DNA of 64,000 nt from Streptomyces scabiei 87.22 (GCF_000091305.1 NC_013929.1:6882001-6946000), one strand, 5' to 3'. Shown: positions 23,649 to 32,267, numbered from the stretch's first letter. A program made the numbers and translations. Notes: generated by a model not told the origin, from the sequence alone.

Positions 23649-25262
23649 TCAGCAACCGCCCCCAGGCCCCTCAGGCGCTTCCAGCACGGGAGGCGCTTCC
23701 TCCACGGGTGGCGCCGTCTCGACGGGAGGCACTTCCTCCACCGGTGGCGTCTCCTGGGCAGGCGGCTCCTCCTGCACCGGCGGTGCTTGCTCCTCAGGGG
23801 GTGCCGTCTCCGCCGGCGGTGCCTCTGCAGCAGGCGGCGCCTCCTGCGGGGGAGGCGCTTCCTCCGCCGGGGGTGCCTCCGGAGCAGGCGGCTCCTCCTG
23901 CGCGGGAGGAGCCTCCTTCACCGGCGGTGCCTCCGGAACAGGCGGCGCCTCCTTCGGGGGCGGCGCTTCCTTCACCGGCGGAGCCTCCACCACCGGCGGA
24001 GCCTCCACCACCGGAGGCCCCTGCTTTCCGGGCGGCACCCGCTCCCCGGGCGGCACCCGCTCACCCCGCGGCCCCCCGTCACCCCCACCCGCGACGCCGA
24101 CCCCACCCCCGCCGTCACCGAACCCCGTAGAGGACGACCCCCCACCGTCCACCCCCCACGCCACCACCTGACGCGAGCTCACCGCCCCCGCCATCCCACC
24201 CCGGCGCTCGACGACCTCCGGCGAGTGCCCCTCGGGCCGATGCGGCGCCGGAGCCTGCGCGACCGGCGCCCGCCGGGCCGGCACCGCGTCCGAGTCGAGC
24301 GGCGCGAGGACGACCCCGGCCACGACGACGGCGGCCGCGGTGGCCACCCCCACGGCGGCGACCGCGGGGACCTTCACCCCACCCGCCCCACCCGCCCCAC
24401 CCGTCACGACCTGCCGCACCCCATGCAGCAGTTGACTCACCTGCGCCCCCGCCCCGCCCAGCGCGGCGGTACCCGCGGAGCCCGCCGTGAGGGAGAGCAG
24501 CAGCTTCCCGCCGCCCCCGCCCGCCACGAACACCAGGAGCGCCGGACCGGCGAGCGCGGGCAGCCGGTCATTGGTGCGCATCAGCACCGCGAGCCGTCCC
24601 CGGCAGTCGTCGCACGCGTCCACATGGCCGAGCAGCTGCTCGGACTGCCGCGGCGTCGCCGTACCGCGCACGTACGCCGGCATGCGCCCCCACCGCACCT
24701 GGCACGCCGGATCGGCCGGCGCCCCGGGCTGCTCGCGCAGGAAGGCCTGGCGCATCCCCTCGCGCGCCCGGTGCAACAGCACCGCCGTCGCGCCCTGCTT
24801 GGCGCCGATGCGCCGGCCGACCGTCTCCAGCGGCTGCCCCTCCGCCTCGGCCAGCCACAGCGCCCGTACCCACCGCTCGGGCAGCTGGCCCAGTACGCGC
24901 ACCAGCAGATCGACGGAGGAGACCTGTTCGGCGGGGTCGGCGGCGCCGGCCCCGCGTACGCCGGCCTCGACCCGTTCGGGAGCCGTCGGGTCCAGCGGTG
25001 TCTCCCGTGCGGCGGCGGTGCCCTCGGCCGTCGCGAGGTGCCGCACCGTCGTCGTCAGGTACGCCGGGACGTTGTCGATCTCGTGCCCCGCCGACAGCCG
25101 TCGCCACACGCGGAAGTGCGCCTCCGCGACGAGGTCCTCGGCGGTCCAGGAGTTCCTGGTGAGGGAGCGCGCGTAGGCGACGAGGCGCGGGTGCTGCTCC
25201 TCGAAGATCCGGGTGTACGCGGCGGTCGCGGCGGTCGCGGACGAGGTCGGGCCGTCGGTCAT
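23649..25262 (-). CDS. fused ECF-like sigma factor / zinc-finger anti-sigma, membrane-anchored, with PPxxE repeat tail
   Basis: 537 residues. Sigma region 2 is at about 15-80 (YTRIFEEQHPRLVAYARSL, AEDLVAEAHFRVWRRL) and region 4 at about 115-175 (LPERWVRALWLAEAEGQPL, VGRRIGAKQGATAVLLHRA). A zf-HC2/ZAS-like motif follows with C187 and H213-x3-C217-x2-C220 (GHVDACDDC). A membrane helix lies at about 298-322 (VPAVAAVGVATAAAVVVAGV), then a Gly-rich stretch, then about 25 imperfect PPxxEA repeats (404-530) ending GGGC. One polypeptide thus holds a sigma factor, its likely inhibitor, a membrane anchor and a rigid extracytoplasmic arm. Release would need cleavage or a conformational switch; this is inference. 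Confidence 0.88.
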   Translation of the reverse strand: MTDGPTSSATAATAAYTRIFEEQHPRLVAYARSLTRNSWTAEDLVAEAHFRVWRRLSAGHEIDNVPAYLTTTVRHLATAEGTAAARETPLDPTAPERVEAGVRGAGAADPAEQVSSVDLLVRVLGQLPERWVRALWLAEAEGQPLETVGRRIGAKQGATAVLLHRAREGMRQAFLREQPGAPADPACQVRWGRMPAYVRGTATPRQSEQLLGHVDACDDCRGRLAVLMRTNDRLPALAGPALLVFVAGGGGGKLLLSLTAGSAGTAALGGAGAQVSQLLHGVRQVVTGGAGGAGGVKVPAVAAVGVATAAAVVVAGVVLAPLDSDAVPARRAPVAQAPAPHRPEGHSPEVVERRGGMAGAVSSRQVVAWGVDGGGSSSTGFGDGGGGVGVAGGGDGGPRGERVPPGERVPPGKQGPPVVEAPPVVEAPPVKEAPPPKEAPPVPEAPPVKEAPPAQEEPPAPEAPPAEEAPPPQEAPPAAEAPPAETAPPEEQAPPVQEEPPAQETPPVEEVPPVETAPPVEEAPPVLEAPEGPGGGC

Positions 25263-25347
25263 GGCAGGAACGCTCTCCAGTCACCTGCTGATGGGGTGTG
25301 GCTGATTTTGTATGTAGCGATGACAAAAATCTCAAGTAATCACACAA

Positions 25348-25363
25348 AGTGACGCGCATCACA
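25348..25363. promoter_or_regulatory. Crp-like binding site
   Basis: AGTGA-CGCGCA-TCACA matches the Crp pattern TGTGA-n6-TCACA at 9 of 10 defined bases. It lies in the 373-bp gap between the sigma/anti-sigma gene (start 25262, minus) and the SsgA-like gene, inside an AT-richer stretch (25290-25375) that probably carries the minus-strand promoter. Confidence 0.4.
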
Positions 25364-25487
25364 GCGGGTTACTTCGAAGGCGGCGTAATACAGGGGGTCT
25401 TGGCGCGATCCGGACCCGCGCGTCACCCGAAGGACCAACTGACGAACATACGAACCCGCGCTCTCCGGGCATCCGAAGCGCCCGAAC

Positions 25488-25612
25488 CCCGCGAAGAAGT
25501 CGAAGTGCCCGAAGCACCTGAAACACCCGAAGCGCCTGCAATACCCGAGACACCTGCAACACCTGCACCACCCGAAGGGCCTCGCACCACCCGAAGGGCC
25601 CCGAAGCACAGA
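25488..25612 (+). repeat. degenerate 9-bp tandem repeat
   Basis: About 13 imperfect units of the type CCCGAAGCA / CCTGCAACA run in register. On the plus strand an open frame from 25349 would read them as PEA-PET-PEA-PAI-PET-PAT units, but it has no ribosome binding site and no other protein features, so I list it as DNA repeat rather than gene. Confidence 0.75.
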
Positions 25613-25635
25613 CGTGCTTGAACTGGAGACCGCCC

Positions 25636-26076
25636 ATGCACCCCGCCCAGCCCACCATGCCGACACCCCCCGCCCTGGAGCAGCGCGCCCGCGCCTGCCT
25701 CATCACGCCCGCCTACGAGGAGGTCCCGGTCCGCACCACCCTGCGCTACACGCCGGACGACCCCCTCGCCGTCCACATCGACTTCCCGGCCGGGGTCTCC
25801 GCCGGTGACGTGAGCGTGACGTGGGCCTTCGCCCGCGCCCTCCTCGCGGAGGGACTGACCGCGTCCGCCGGTATCGGAGACGTGCACCTGTGGCCCTGCG
25901 GCCCGGCCCACACCGTCGTGGAACTCCGCTCACCGCACGGCATGGCCATGATCCGCTTCGACACTCCCACCCTCCGCCGCTTCCTGCGCCGCTCGTACGC
26001 CGTCGTCCCCCTCGGCGGCGAGGGCCTGGGTCCGGCGTTCGACGACGGCCTCGCGTCCCTGCTGGACGGGGTCTGA
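25636..26076 (+). CDS. SsgA-like (SALP) sporulation/cell-division regulator
   Basis: 146 residues; ATG 25636 is chosen because GGAGA lies 6 nt upstream. It is of typical SALP length and pattern: VPVRTTLRYTPDDPLAVHIDFP, VTWAFARALLAEGL, GIGDVHLWPC and VVELRSPHGMAMIRFDTPTLRRFLRRSYAVVP. SsgA-like proteins occur in sporulating actinomycetes and control septum placement, peptidoglycan and spore-wall assembly. Which of the SsgA-SsgG types this is cannot be decided here. Confidence 0.92.
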   Translation: MHPAQPTMPTPPALEQRARACLITPAYEEVPVRTTLRYTPDDPLAVHIDFPAGVSAGDVSVTWAFARALLAEGLTASAGIGDVHLWPCGPAHTVVELRSPHGMAMIRFDTPTLRRFLRRSYAVVPLGGEGLGPAFDDGLASLLDGV

Positions 26077-26137
26077 GACGGGCGGCTCGGAGGGGCCCGC
26101 TATGTTCGACCCGAGCGTCCGGATGTGCGGAGTGGGC

Positions 26138-27202
26138 ATGCAGAAGACAGACGAACCGGCCGAAGAGGCGGTGACGGCCGAGCCGGAACAGCCGGCTGCC
26201 GACAAGGCGACACCCGACGGGACCGCCGACGCCCCCGCCGACCAGACCTGGCCCCGTCACTGGCCCCTGCTGCTCCTCGGCGCGGCCGTCGTCCCCGGGC
26301 TCGCGCTGTTCGCCGCGGTGAGGTGGGCGGAGGACCCGGCCGTACAGGCGTGGCGGACCGTCTGCCTCTCCATCGCCGTGCAGGCCCTGCCGTTCCTGCT
26401 GCTGGGGACGGCCCTGTCGGGTGCCATCAACGCCTTCGTGCCGACGCGGGTGTTCACCCGGGTGCTGCCCCGCAGGCCCGCACTCGCGGTCCCGGTCGCC
26501 GGTGCCGCCGGGGTGATCCTGCCCGGCTGCGAGTGCGCCTCGGTGCCGGTCGCGCAGAGCCTGATCCGCCGGGGGGTCGACCCGGCCGCGGCCTTCGCGT
26601 TCCTCCTCTCCGCCCCCGCCGTCAACCCGATCGTCCTGACCGCCACGGCCATCGCCTTCCCCGGCAGCCCCGCGATGGTGCTGGCCCGGCTGCTCGCCTC
26701 CCTCGTCACGGCCGCCGGGATGGGCTGGCTGTGGCTCTGGCTGGGGCGCGCGGAGTGGCTCAAGCCGGTCGCCCGGCACACCGGGCACCGGCCCGGACAG
26801 AGCCGCTGGAACGAGTTCCGCACCGGCTTCCAGCACGACTTCCTGCACGCGGGCGGCTTCCTCGTCGTCGGTGCGATGGCCGCGGCGACCTTCAACGTCC
26901 TCGTCCCGCGGACCGTGCTCGACACCTTCGCCGACTCGCCCTGGCTGTCGGTGCTGTTCCTCGCCGCGCTCGCGATCCTCCTGTCGGTGTGCTCCGAGGC
27001 CGACGCCTTCGTCGCCGCGTCCCTCACCGGCTTCTCACCCACCGCGCGGTTGACGTTCATGGTGGTCGGACCCATGGTCGACCTGAAGCTGATCGCCCTG
27101 CAGACGGGCACCTTCGGCCGGGCCTTCGCGGTCCGCTTCTCCACCGCGACGGTCGTCGTCGCGATCCTGTGCAGCGCCCTGATCGGAGCCGTCCTGCTGT
27201 GA
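26138..27202 (+). CDS. permease of the DUF318/ArsP_1 family
   Basis: About 354 residues from ATG 26138 (an in-frame ATG at 26102 would add 12 residues). After an acidic N-terminus there are about eight helices. The signature GVILPGCECASVPVAQSLIRRGV is characteristic of DUF318 permeases, and LSAPAVNPIVLTATAIAF and LSVCSEADAFVAASL are further family motifs. The conserved Cys pair (CEC) suggests metal or metalloid handling. Its stop overlaps the GTG of the next gene, a His-rich TIGR03943-type partner, the usual pairing for this family. Confidence 0.88.
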   Translation: MQKTDEPAEEAVTAEPEQPAADKATPDGTADAPADQTWPRHWPLLLLGAAVVPGLALFAAVRWAEDPAVQAWRTVCLSIAVQALPFLLLGTALSGAINAFVPTRVFTRVLPRRPALAVPVAGAAGVILPGCECASVPVAQSLIRRGVDPAAAFAFLLSAPAVNPIVLTATAIAFPGSPAMVLARLLASLVTAAGMGWLWLWLGRAEWLKPVARHTGHRPGQSRWNEFRTGFQHDFLHAGGFLVVGAMAAATFNVLVPRTVLDTFADSPWLSVLFLAALAILLSVCSEADAFVAASLTGFSPTARLTFMVVGPMVDLKLIALQTGTFGRAFAVRFSTATVVVAILCSALIGAVLL

Positions 27203-28068
27203 AACGACCCCTGCAGGCGCTCCTTCTCCTTCTCAGCGGCCTCGGCCTCCTGCACGCCACCCTCCTGACCGACCACTACCTCAGATACGTCAAGAAGGGC
27301 ATGTACCCCCTCCTCGTGGCCTCGGGCGCGCTGCTGCTCGTGCTGGCCGCGGCCGAGGCATGGTCGCTGTGGAGGCGGCGCGGCACCGGCGACCGGGAGC
27401 ACCACGACCACGAGCGCACGCACGCGCAAGACCTCGGAGGCGAGGACCACGACCTCCGTGGCGAGAACGACGAGCAAGGCCACGACCGCAGCCACGACCA
27501 CGGCCACGACAACGACCACGGCCACGATCACTCCGCCCCGCCCCGGGTCGCCTGGCTCCTGTTCCTCCCGGCCCTGAGCCTGCTCCTCTACGCCCCGCCC
27601 GCCATCGGCGCGTACACCGCCTCGCGTGAGCCCCCCAAAGCGGTGACGGTCACCGGGGAGGGCGACTTCGACCCCCTGCCCAAGACGTCCCCGCTCCCGA
27701 TGACCCTCACCGACTTCACCCGCCGGGTGCAGCAGGACCGTGCCCGGGCCATCGACGGCCGTACCGTGCAGCTGACCGGCTTCGTCAGCCCGGACAAGGA
27801 GACGGCCGGCGGGAAGGGGGACGGCGGCTGGTACCTCACCCGGGTCATCTTCAGCTGCTGCGCCGCCGACGCCCAGTTCGTGAAGGTGCGCGTCCACGAC
27901 ACCCCGGCGCCGCCCGCCGACACCTGGGTCACCCTCACCGGCACCTGGCACCGGGCCGGCACCCTCGGCACCGGCTCCGCCGCGGCGGCCCTCGACGCCC
28001 ACGGCATCAAGAAGGTCCCGCGCCCGTACAACGACTACACGGACGGCCTCCCCGCCCCGGCATCCTGA
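27199..28068 (+). CDS. TIGR03943-type permease partner with His-rich loop
   Basis: 289 residues, GTG start overlapping the permease stop. Two N-terminal helices (LLLLLSGLGLLHATLL and YPLLVASGALLLVLAAAEAW) are followed by a strongly His/Asp-rich loop (HDRSHDHGHDNDHGHDH, residues about 95-113), a third helix, and an extracytoplasmic domain. That domain has QLTGFVSPD, YLTRVIFSCCAADAQFVKV and VTLTGTW, features of the TIGR03943 family. The His-rich loop suggests zinc or another divalent metal. Function as accessory subunit of the DUF318 permease is inferred from coupling. Confidence 0.87.
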   Translation: MKRPLQALLLLLSGLGLLHATLLTDHYLRYVKKGMYPLLVASGALLLVLAAAEAWSLWRRRGTGDREHHDHERTHAQDLGGEDHDLRGENDEQGHDRSHDHGHDNDHGHDHSAPPRVAWLLFLPALSLLLYAPPAIGAYTASREPPKAVTVTGEGDFDPLPKTSPLPMTLTDFTRRVQQDRARAIDGRTVQLTGFVSPDKETAGGKGDGGWYLTRVIFSCCAADAQFVKVRVHDTPAPPADTWVTLTGTWHRAGTLGTGSAAAALDAHGIKKVPRPYNDYTDGLPAPAS

Positions 28069-28119
28069 CCGCCCACGCCCCTCCGTCCGGCGCCTCCGCA
28101 CCCCTGGAGACGAGACACC

Positions 28120-28560
28120 GTGCTCCCCTTCTTCGTCTACGGCACCCTCCGCCCCGGCGAGGTCAACCACGACCTCTTCCTGCGCGGCCGCACCCGCACC
28201 GAGCGGCCGGCCCGGATGCCCGGCCTGACCCTGTACGACGGCCCCGGATACCCCTACGCGGTCGAGGAGACCGGCGAGGACCACGGGGGAGGGGGCGCGG
28301 TGGCCGGTGACCTCGTCACCGCCCGGCCGGAGGCGTACGCCGAACTCCTGCGTCTGCTGGACGAGCTGGAGGAGTACGCCCCGGGCGACCCCGCGAACCT
28401 GTACGAACGGGTGGAGCGCACGGCGACCCTCGACGACGGCACGGCCGTACGGGCCTGGGTGTACGTCGCCGCCCCGGCCGTCGCCGCCGGACTGCGTGCC
28501 CGGGGCACGCGGATAGAGGACGGCGACTGGCTGGCCCGCCGCCTGCCGCCGTCCGCGTAG
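28120..28560 (+). CDS. gamma-glutamylcyclotransferase-like (AIG2/GGCT) protein
   Basis: 146 residues from GTG 28120 with GGAGA upstream. FFVYGTLRPGEVNHDLF is the YGTLRPG substrate-binding signature; PGLTLYDGPGYPYAVEE, LLDELEEYAPGDPANLYERV (putative catalytic Glu region) and RAWVYVA complete the fold. Members release 5-oxoproline from gamma-glutamyl amines or peptides; the exact substrate is unknown. A palindromic hairpin separates it from the convergent nasA. Confidence 0.88.
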   Translation: MLPFFVYGTLRPGEVNHDLFLRGRTRTERPARMPGLTLYDGPGYPYAVEETGEDHGGGGAVAGDLVTARPEAYAELLRLLDELEEYAPGDPANLYERVERTATLDDGTAVRAWVYVAAPAVAAGLRARGTRIEDGDWLARRLPPSA

Positions 28561-28578
28561 GGACCCGGCGGCCCGGGG

Positions 28579-28596
28579 CGCCGGGCGCGCCCGGCG
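28579..28596. terminator. 18-bp palindrome between convergent genes
   Basis: CGCCGGGCG-CGCCCGGCG is a perfect palindrome in the 40-bp gap between the GGCT-like gene and nasA. A hairpin with a small loop could end both transcripts. Confidence 0.4.
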
Positions 28597-28600
28597 GCTG

Positions 28601-30718
28601 CTACCGCTCGCCCAAGGTCTCCACCCGCACGGCGCAGGTCTTGAACTCCGGCATGCGGGAGGTGGGGTCGAGGGCGGGGTTGGTGAGGGTGTTGGCGCGG
28701 CCCTCGCCGGGCCAGTGGAACGGCATGAAGACCGTGTCGGGGCGGATGGCGGTCGTGATGCGCGCCGGGGCCACGGCCCGGCCCCGGCGGGAGACCACGG
28801 CCAGCGGATCGCCCTCCGCCGCGCCGAGCCGCTCGGCCAGCCGCGGGTGCAGTTCCACGAACGGGCCGGGCGCGGCCTCGTTCAGCTCCTCGACCCGCCG
28901 GGTCTGGGCGCCCGACTGGTATTGGGCGACCACGCGTCCGGTGGTGAGCAGCACCGGGTACTCGGCGTCCGGTTCCTCGGCCGCGGCCCGGTGCGAGACG
29001 GGCACGAAACGGGCCCGGCCGTCCTCCGTGGCGAACCGGTCGAGGAAGAGGCGCGGGGTGCCGGGGTGCGCCTCGGCGGAGGACGCGGCCCCCGCCTCGG
29101 CCGTCGGCGCGGGGCAGGGCCAGAACACCCCGTTCTCCTCCGCCAGCCTCCGGTAGGTGATCCCCGAGTAGTCGGCGGCGCCGCCCGCGCTCGCCCGGCG
29201 CAGCTCCTCGAAGACCTCCTCGGGATCGGTCGGGAAGCCCTTCTCCACGCCCAGCCGGTCGGCCAGTTCGCGCATGACCTCCAGGTCGCTGCGGACCCCG
29301 TCGGGCGGGCTGATCGCCCGCCGCCGCAGCAGCACCCGGCCCTCCAGGTTCGTCGTCGTGCCGGTCTCCTCCGCCCACTGCGTCACCGGCAGCACGACGT
29401 CCGCGAGCGCCGCCGTCTCGGACAGCACCACGTCGCACACGGCCAGGAAGTCCAGCGACCTGATCCGGTCCTCGATGTGCGCGGCGCGGGGCGCCGACAC
29501 CACCGGGTTGGAGCCCATCAGCAGCAGGGACTTGATGTCACCGCCGAGCGCGTCCAGCAGTTCGTAGGCGCTGCGGCCCGGTCCGGGCAGGCTGTCGGGA
29601 TCCACGCCCCACACCTCGGCGACGTGCCGCCGGGCCTCGGGGTCGGCCAGCTTGCGGTAACCGGGCAGCTGGTCGGCCTTCTGGCCGTGCTCGCGTCCGC
29701 CCTGCCCGTTGCCCTGCCCGGTGAGACAGCCGTACCCGGACAGCGGCCGGCCGGCCCGGCCCGTCGCCAGTGTGAGGTTGATCCACGCTCCGACGGTGTC
29801 CGTCCCCTTGGACTGCTGCTCGGGGCCGCGCGCGGTGAGCACCATCGCGTGTTCCGGCTCGCAGAACAGCCGTACCGCCTCGCGGAGTTCGGGAACGGAC
29901 ACCCCCGTGATCCGTTCCACGTACTCCGGCCAGTGCGCCATGGCGGCCGCCCGGGCCTCCTCCCAGCCAGCGGTCCGCTCGCGGATGTACTCCTCGTCCG
30001 TGCGCCCCTCGGCCACGATCAGGTGCAGCAGGCCGAGGGCCAGGGCCAGATCGGTGCCGGGGCGCGGGGACAGGTGCAGGTCGGCCTGCTCGGCCGTACG
30101 GGTGCGGCGCGGATCGATGACGATCAGCGTGCCCCCGTTCTCCTTCAGCTCGGTGAGATAGCGCAGCGCCGGCGGCATGGTCTCCGCGAGGTTGGAGCCC
30201 ACGAGGACGACGCACCCCGTTTTCGGGATGTCCTCCAGCGGGAACGGCAGCCCGCGGTCGAGCCCGAACGCCTTCATCCCGGCGGCCGCCGCCGAGGACA
30301 TGCAGAAACGGCCGTTGTAGTCGATCTGCGAGGTGCCGAGCACCACCCGCGCGAACTTGCCGAGCGCGTACGCCTTCTCGTTGGTCAGTCCGCCGCCGCC
30401 GAACACACCGCACGCGTCCGGGCCATGCTCCGTACGCGTGCGGGTGAGCTCCTCGGCGATCCGGTCGAGTGCCTCGTCCCAGGAGGCGGGTTCCAGGACG
30501 CCCGCCCGCCTGACCAAGGGACCGGTCAGCCTGACCCGGGACGAGAGCACCGCCGGGGCCGTACGGCCCTTGCCGCACAGTGCTCCCCGGTTCACCGGGA
30601 AGTCCGCGCGCTCCGTGACCACTACGACCCCTTCGGTCCCGTCCGCACCGGGCGTCAGGTTCATTCCGCACTGCAGGGCGCAGTACGGACAGTGGGTGGG
30701 CGTCGCGGAGTTCGGCAT
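28601..30718 (-). CDS. nasA: assimilatory nitrate reductase catalytic subunit (molybdopterin oxidoreductase)
   Basis: 705 residues, full length for NasA. N-terminal [4Fe-4S] ligands are C10, C13, C17 and C48 (HCPYCALQCGM ... GALCGKG). Molybdopterin-domain motifs include GVFGGGGLTNEKAYALGKFAR, QIDYNGRFCMSSAAAAG and CVVLVGSNLAETMPPAL. The dinucleotide-binding C-terminal domain includes YPVLLTTGRVVAQYQSGAQTRR. It reduces nitrate to nitrite in the cytoplasm, supplying NirBD 10 kb away. Unlike some NasA, there is no C-terminal BFD-type Cys cluster, so an external electron donor is needed. A GlnR-like pair precedes it. Confidence 0.95.
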   Translation of the reverse strand: MPNSATPTHCPYCALQCGMNLTPGADGTEGVVVVTERADFPVNRGALCGKGRTAPAVLSSRVRLTGPLVRRAGVLEPASWDEALDRIAEELTRTRTEHGPDACGVFGGGGLTNEKAYALGKFARVVLGTSQIDYNGRFCMSSAAAAGMKAFGLDRGLPFPLEDIPKTGCVVLVGSNLAETMPPALRYLTELKENGGTLIVIDPRRTRTAEQADLHLSPRPGTDLALALGLLHLIVAEGRTDEEYIRERTAGWEEARAAAMAHWPEYVERITGVSVPELREAVRLFCEPEHAMVLTARGPEQQSKGTDTVGAWINLTLATGRAGRPLSGYGCLTGQGNGQGGREHGQKADQLPGYRKLADPEARRHVAEVWGVDPDSLPGPGRSAYELLDALGGDIKSLLLMGSNPVVSAPRAAHIEDRIRSLDFLAVCDVVLSETAALADVVLPVTQWAEETGTTTNLEGRVLLRRRAISPPDGVRSDLEVMRELADRLGVEKGFPTDPEEVFEELRRASAGGAADYSGITYRRLAEENGVFWPCPAPTAEAGAASSAEAHPGTPRLFLDRFATEDGRARFVPVSHRAAAEEPDAEYPVLLTTGRVVAQYQSGAQTRRVEELNEAAPGPFVELHPRLAERLGAAEGDPLAVVSRRGRAVAPARITTAIRPDTVFMPFHWPGEGRANTLTNPALDPTSRMPEFKTCAVRVETLGER

Positions 30719-30741
30719 ACCGCCCAGCGTGCGTCGGACGT

Positions 30742-30768
30742 GTTACGCGCCGGGGCGCTCCCCGTTAC
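30742..30768 (-). promoter_or_regulatory. GlnR-like box upstream of nasA
   Basis: Two GTTAC motifs (GTAAC on the minus strand) begin exactly 22 bp apart at 30742 and 30764, the a1-a2 spacing of GlnR boxes; the middle b site (CGCCC) is poor. The proximal motif starts 24 nt from the nasA ATG, exactly as at the nir operon. The remaining gap to 31034 holds no other clear signal. Confidence 0.55.
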
Positions 30769-31034
30769 GCGACCGGCACGGCAACCTCCCGGCGCCCGCG
30801 GGCCGGGCGTGAGGGCCGGGTTCCGGGGCCCCGCAGGGGTGAACGGACGGCGCGCCGATGTCCCGGTTCTGTCACCGTAGGCGGCGGTACAAGCACTTAC
30901 CGTCCACGTGTTCGGCCCGTGCGTGCTAAGAACTACAGGCGCCACAGACGACGGGGGTCGTGCCGTGTCACCCCGGGTGGCGTACGTCCTGTCACAGGGC
31001 CCGAGCGAGGGCCGTAGGGGGAAGAGGAACCACC

Positions 31035-31562
31035 GTGAACCGTATGCGTACCACCGTCGCCGTCCTGGGGGCCGCCGGCGCTCTCACCGCCGCTCAGCTG
31101 GGCCTCGCCGGTGCCGCGTCCGCCGCGTCCACCGACTCGCGGCCCAGCGTCGGGACGCAGGTCGCCGCGAGCTGCCCGATCAAGATCACCTACCTGAAGA
31201 AGTTCTATGTGGACAACAACAACTGGGTGACCAACGGCGGTCTCCGGTTCGGTCTCAAGAACTCCAGCAAGAAGGTGACCTTCAAGGACGTCAGCCTCAA
31301 GGTGACCAACACCAAGAGCCTGCGCTTCGGCAGGGCGACGGTCACGACCACGGGCGCCAAGATCACCCAGAAGACCAACCAGATCGTCAAGGTCGCCGCC
31401 AAGACCCTGAAGCCCGGCAAGAGCGCCGCCTTCAAGGTCAGCACCCGCATGCTGCGCACCGACCTCTACGAGGTGAAGTTCGCCGTCCACGGCAAGACCA
31501 CGGACGGCAAGAAGTGGGGCTGCGCCGTGGACCAGGGCACCTGGGGCACCGTCCAGCACTGA
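31035..31562 (+). CDS. exported protein of unknown function
   Basis: 175 residues from GTG 31035 (GAAGAGGA upstream); ATG 31044 is a near alternative. The Sec signal is MRTTVAVLGAAGALTAAQLG ending near ASAAS. The mature part is rich in Lys, Thr and Asn with alternating hydrophobics (KKVTFKDVSLKVTNTKSLRF, KITQKTNQIVKVAAKTLKPG), typical of a small beta-sandwich. There are two Cys, one near each end (ASCPIKIT and WGCAVDQG). I do not recognise the family. Monocistronic. Confidence 0.75.
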   Translation: MNRMRTTVAVLGAAGALTAAQLGLAGAASAASTDSRPSVGTQVAASCPIKITYLKKFYVDNNNWVTNGGLRFGLKNSSKKVTFKDVSLKVTNTKSLRFGRATVTTTGAKITQKTNQIVKVAAKTLKPGKSAAFKVSTRMLRTDLYEVKFAVHGKTTDGKKWGCAVDQGTWGTVQH

Positions 31563-31601
31563 CGGACCGCGCGCCGGCCCGGCCCGCACCGGCCCCGCGC
31601 G

Positions 31602-32267
31602 CTAACCCGCTGACGCCAGCGCCTTCGAGACCCCCGTTTCCTCAGGACCGAGGAAATGGGGGTCCGGCTCGAACAGCGCGTCCAGGGACGCCTTGCCCGC
31701 CGCGAACAGCTCGCGGGTGGCCCCGTAGTACCAGGTCGCGTCGTGCCGGTCCTGCACCCCGACGCCGTACGACTCGACGCCCGCCTCCTCGCACAGCGCG
31801 ACCGCCCGGCGTATGTGGAAGCCCTGGCTGATCAGCACCGCCCGGTCCACCCCGAAGATCTTCCTGGCGCGGACGCAGGAGTCCCAGGTGTCGAACCCGG
31901 CGTAGTCGCTGACGATGCGGTCGTCGGGCACGCCGTGCTCGGTGAGATAGCCGCGCATCGCGTCCGGCTCGTCGTACTCCACACGGCTGTTGTCGCCGGT
32001 GACCAGCACCACCTTGATCCGCCCCGACCGGTACAGCTCGGCCGCCGCGTCCAGCCGGCGCGCGAGGTACGGGGACGGCTCGCCCTGCCACAGCCCCGCG
32101 CCGAAGACCATCGCGACCTCGGTGCGCGGCACGTCGGCCGTGGTCCGCAGCCGGTCGCCGGCCGCCGTGAACATCCAGGTCGAGGGCAGCAGTGCCAGCA
32201 CACACAGCAGCATCAGCGCCTGCACGGTCCGCCGCCGGCCCGTCCGCGTACGCGGCAGCCGCACCAT
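31602..32267 (-). CDS. SanA/YdcF-like DUF218 membrane protein
   Basis: 221 residues from ATG 32267; GTG 32285 or further upstream starts are possible. A basic N-terminus and one signal-anchor helix (TVQALMLLCVLALLPSTWMF) are followed by an extracytoplasmic DUF218 domain. Its motifs are VAMVFGAGLWQGEPSPYLARRL, RIKVVLVTGDNSRVEYDEPDAM, GVPDDRIVSDYAGFDTWDSC and DRAVLISQGFHIRRAVALCE. This is the pattern of SanA (vancomycin high-temperature exclusion protein) and YdcF. The biochemical role is not established; envelope integrity is the usual link. Confidence 0.87.
   Translation of the reverse strand: MVRLPRTRTGRRRTVQALMLLCVLALLPSTWMFTAAGDRLRTTADVPRTEVAMVFGAGLWQGEPSPYLARRLDAAAELYRSGRIKVVLVTGDNSRVEYDEPDAMRGYLTEHGVPDDRIVSDYAGFDTWDSCVRARKIFGVDRAVLISQGFHIRRAVALCEEAGVESYGVGVQDRHDATWYYGATRELFAAGKASLDALFEPDPHFLGPEETGVSKALASAG

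Noticed and set aside
23001..23655. Minus-strand open frames with repeated LKSRGYRxHPPPP peptides
   Set aside because: They translate the direct intergenic repeat and the antisense of the FMN reductase. The peptide periodicity is that of the DNA repeat.
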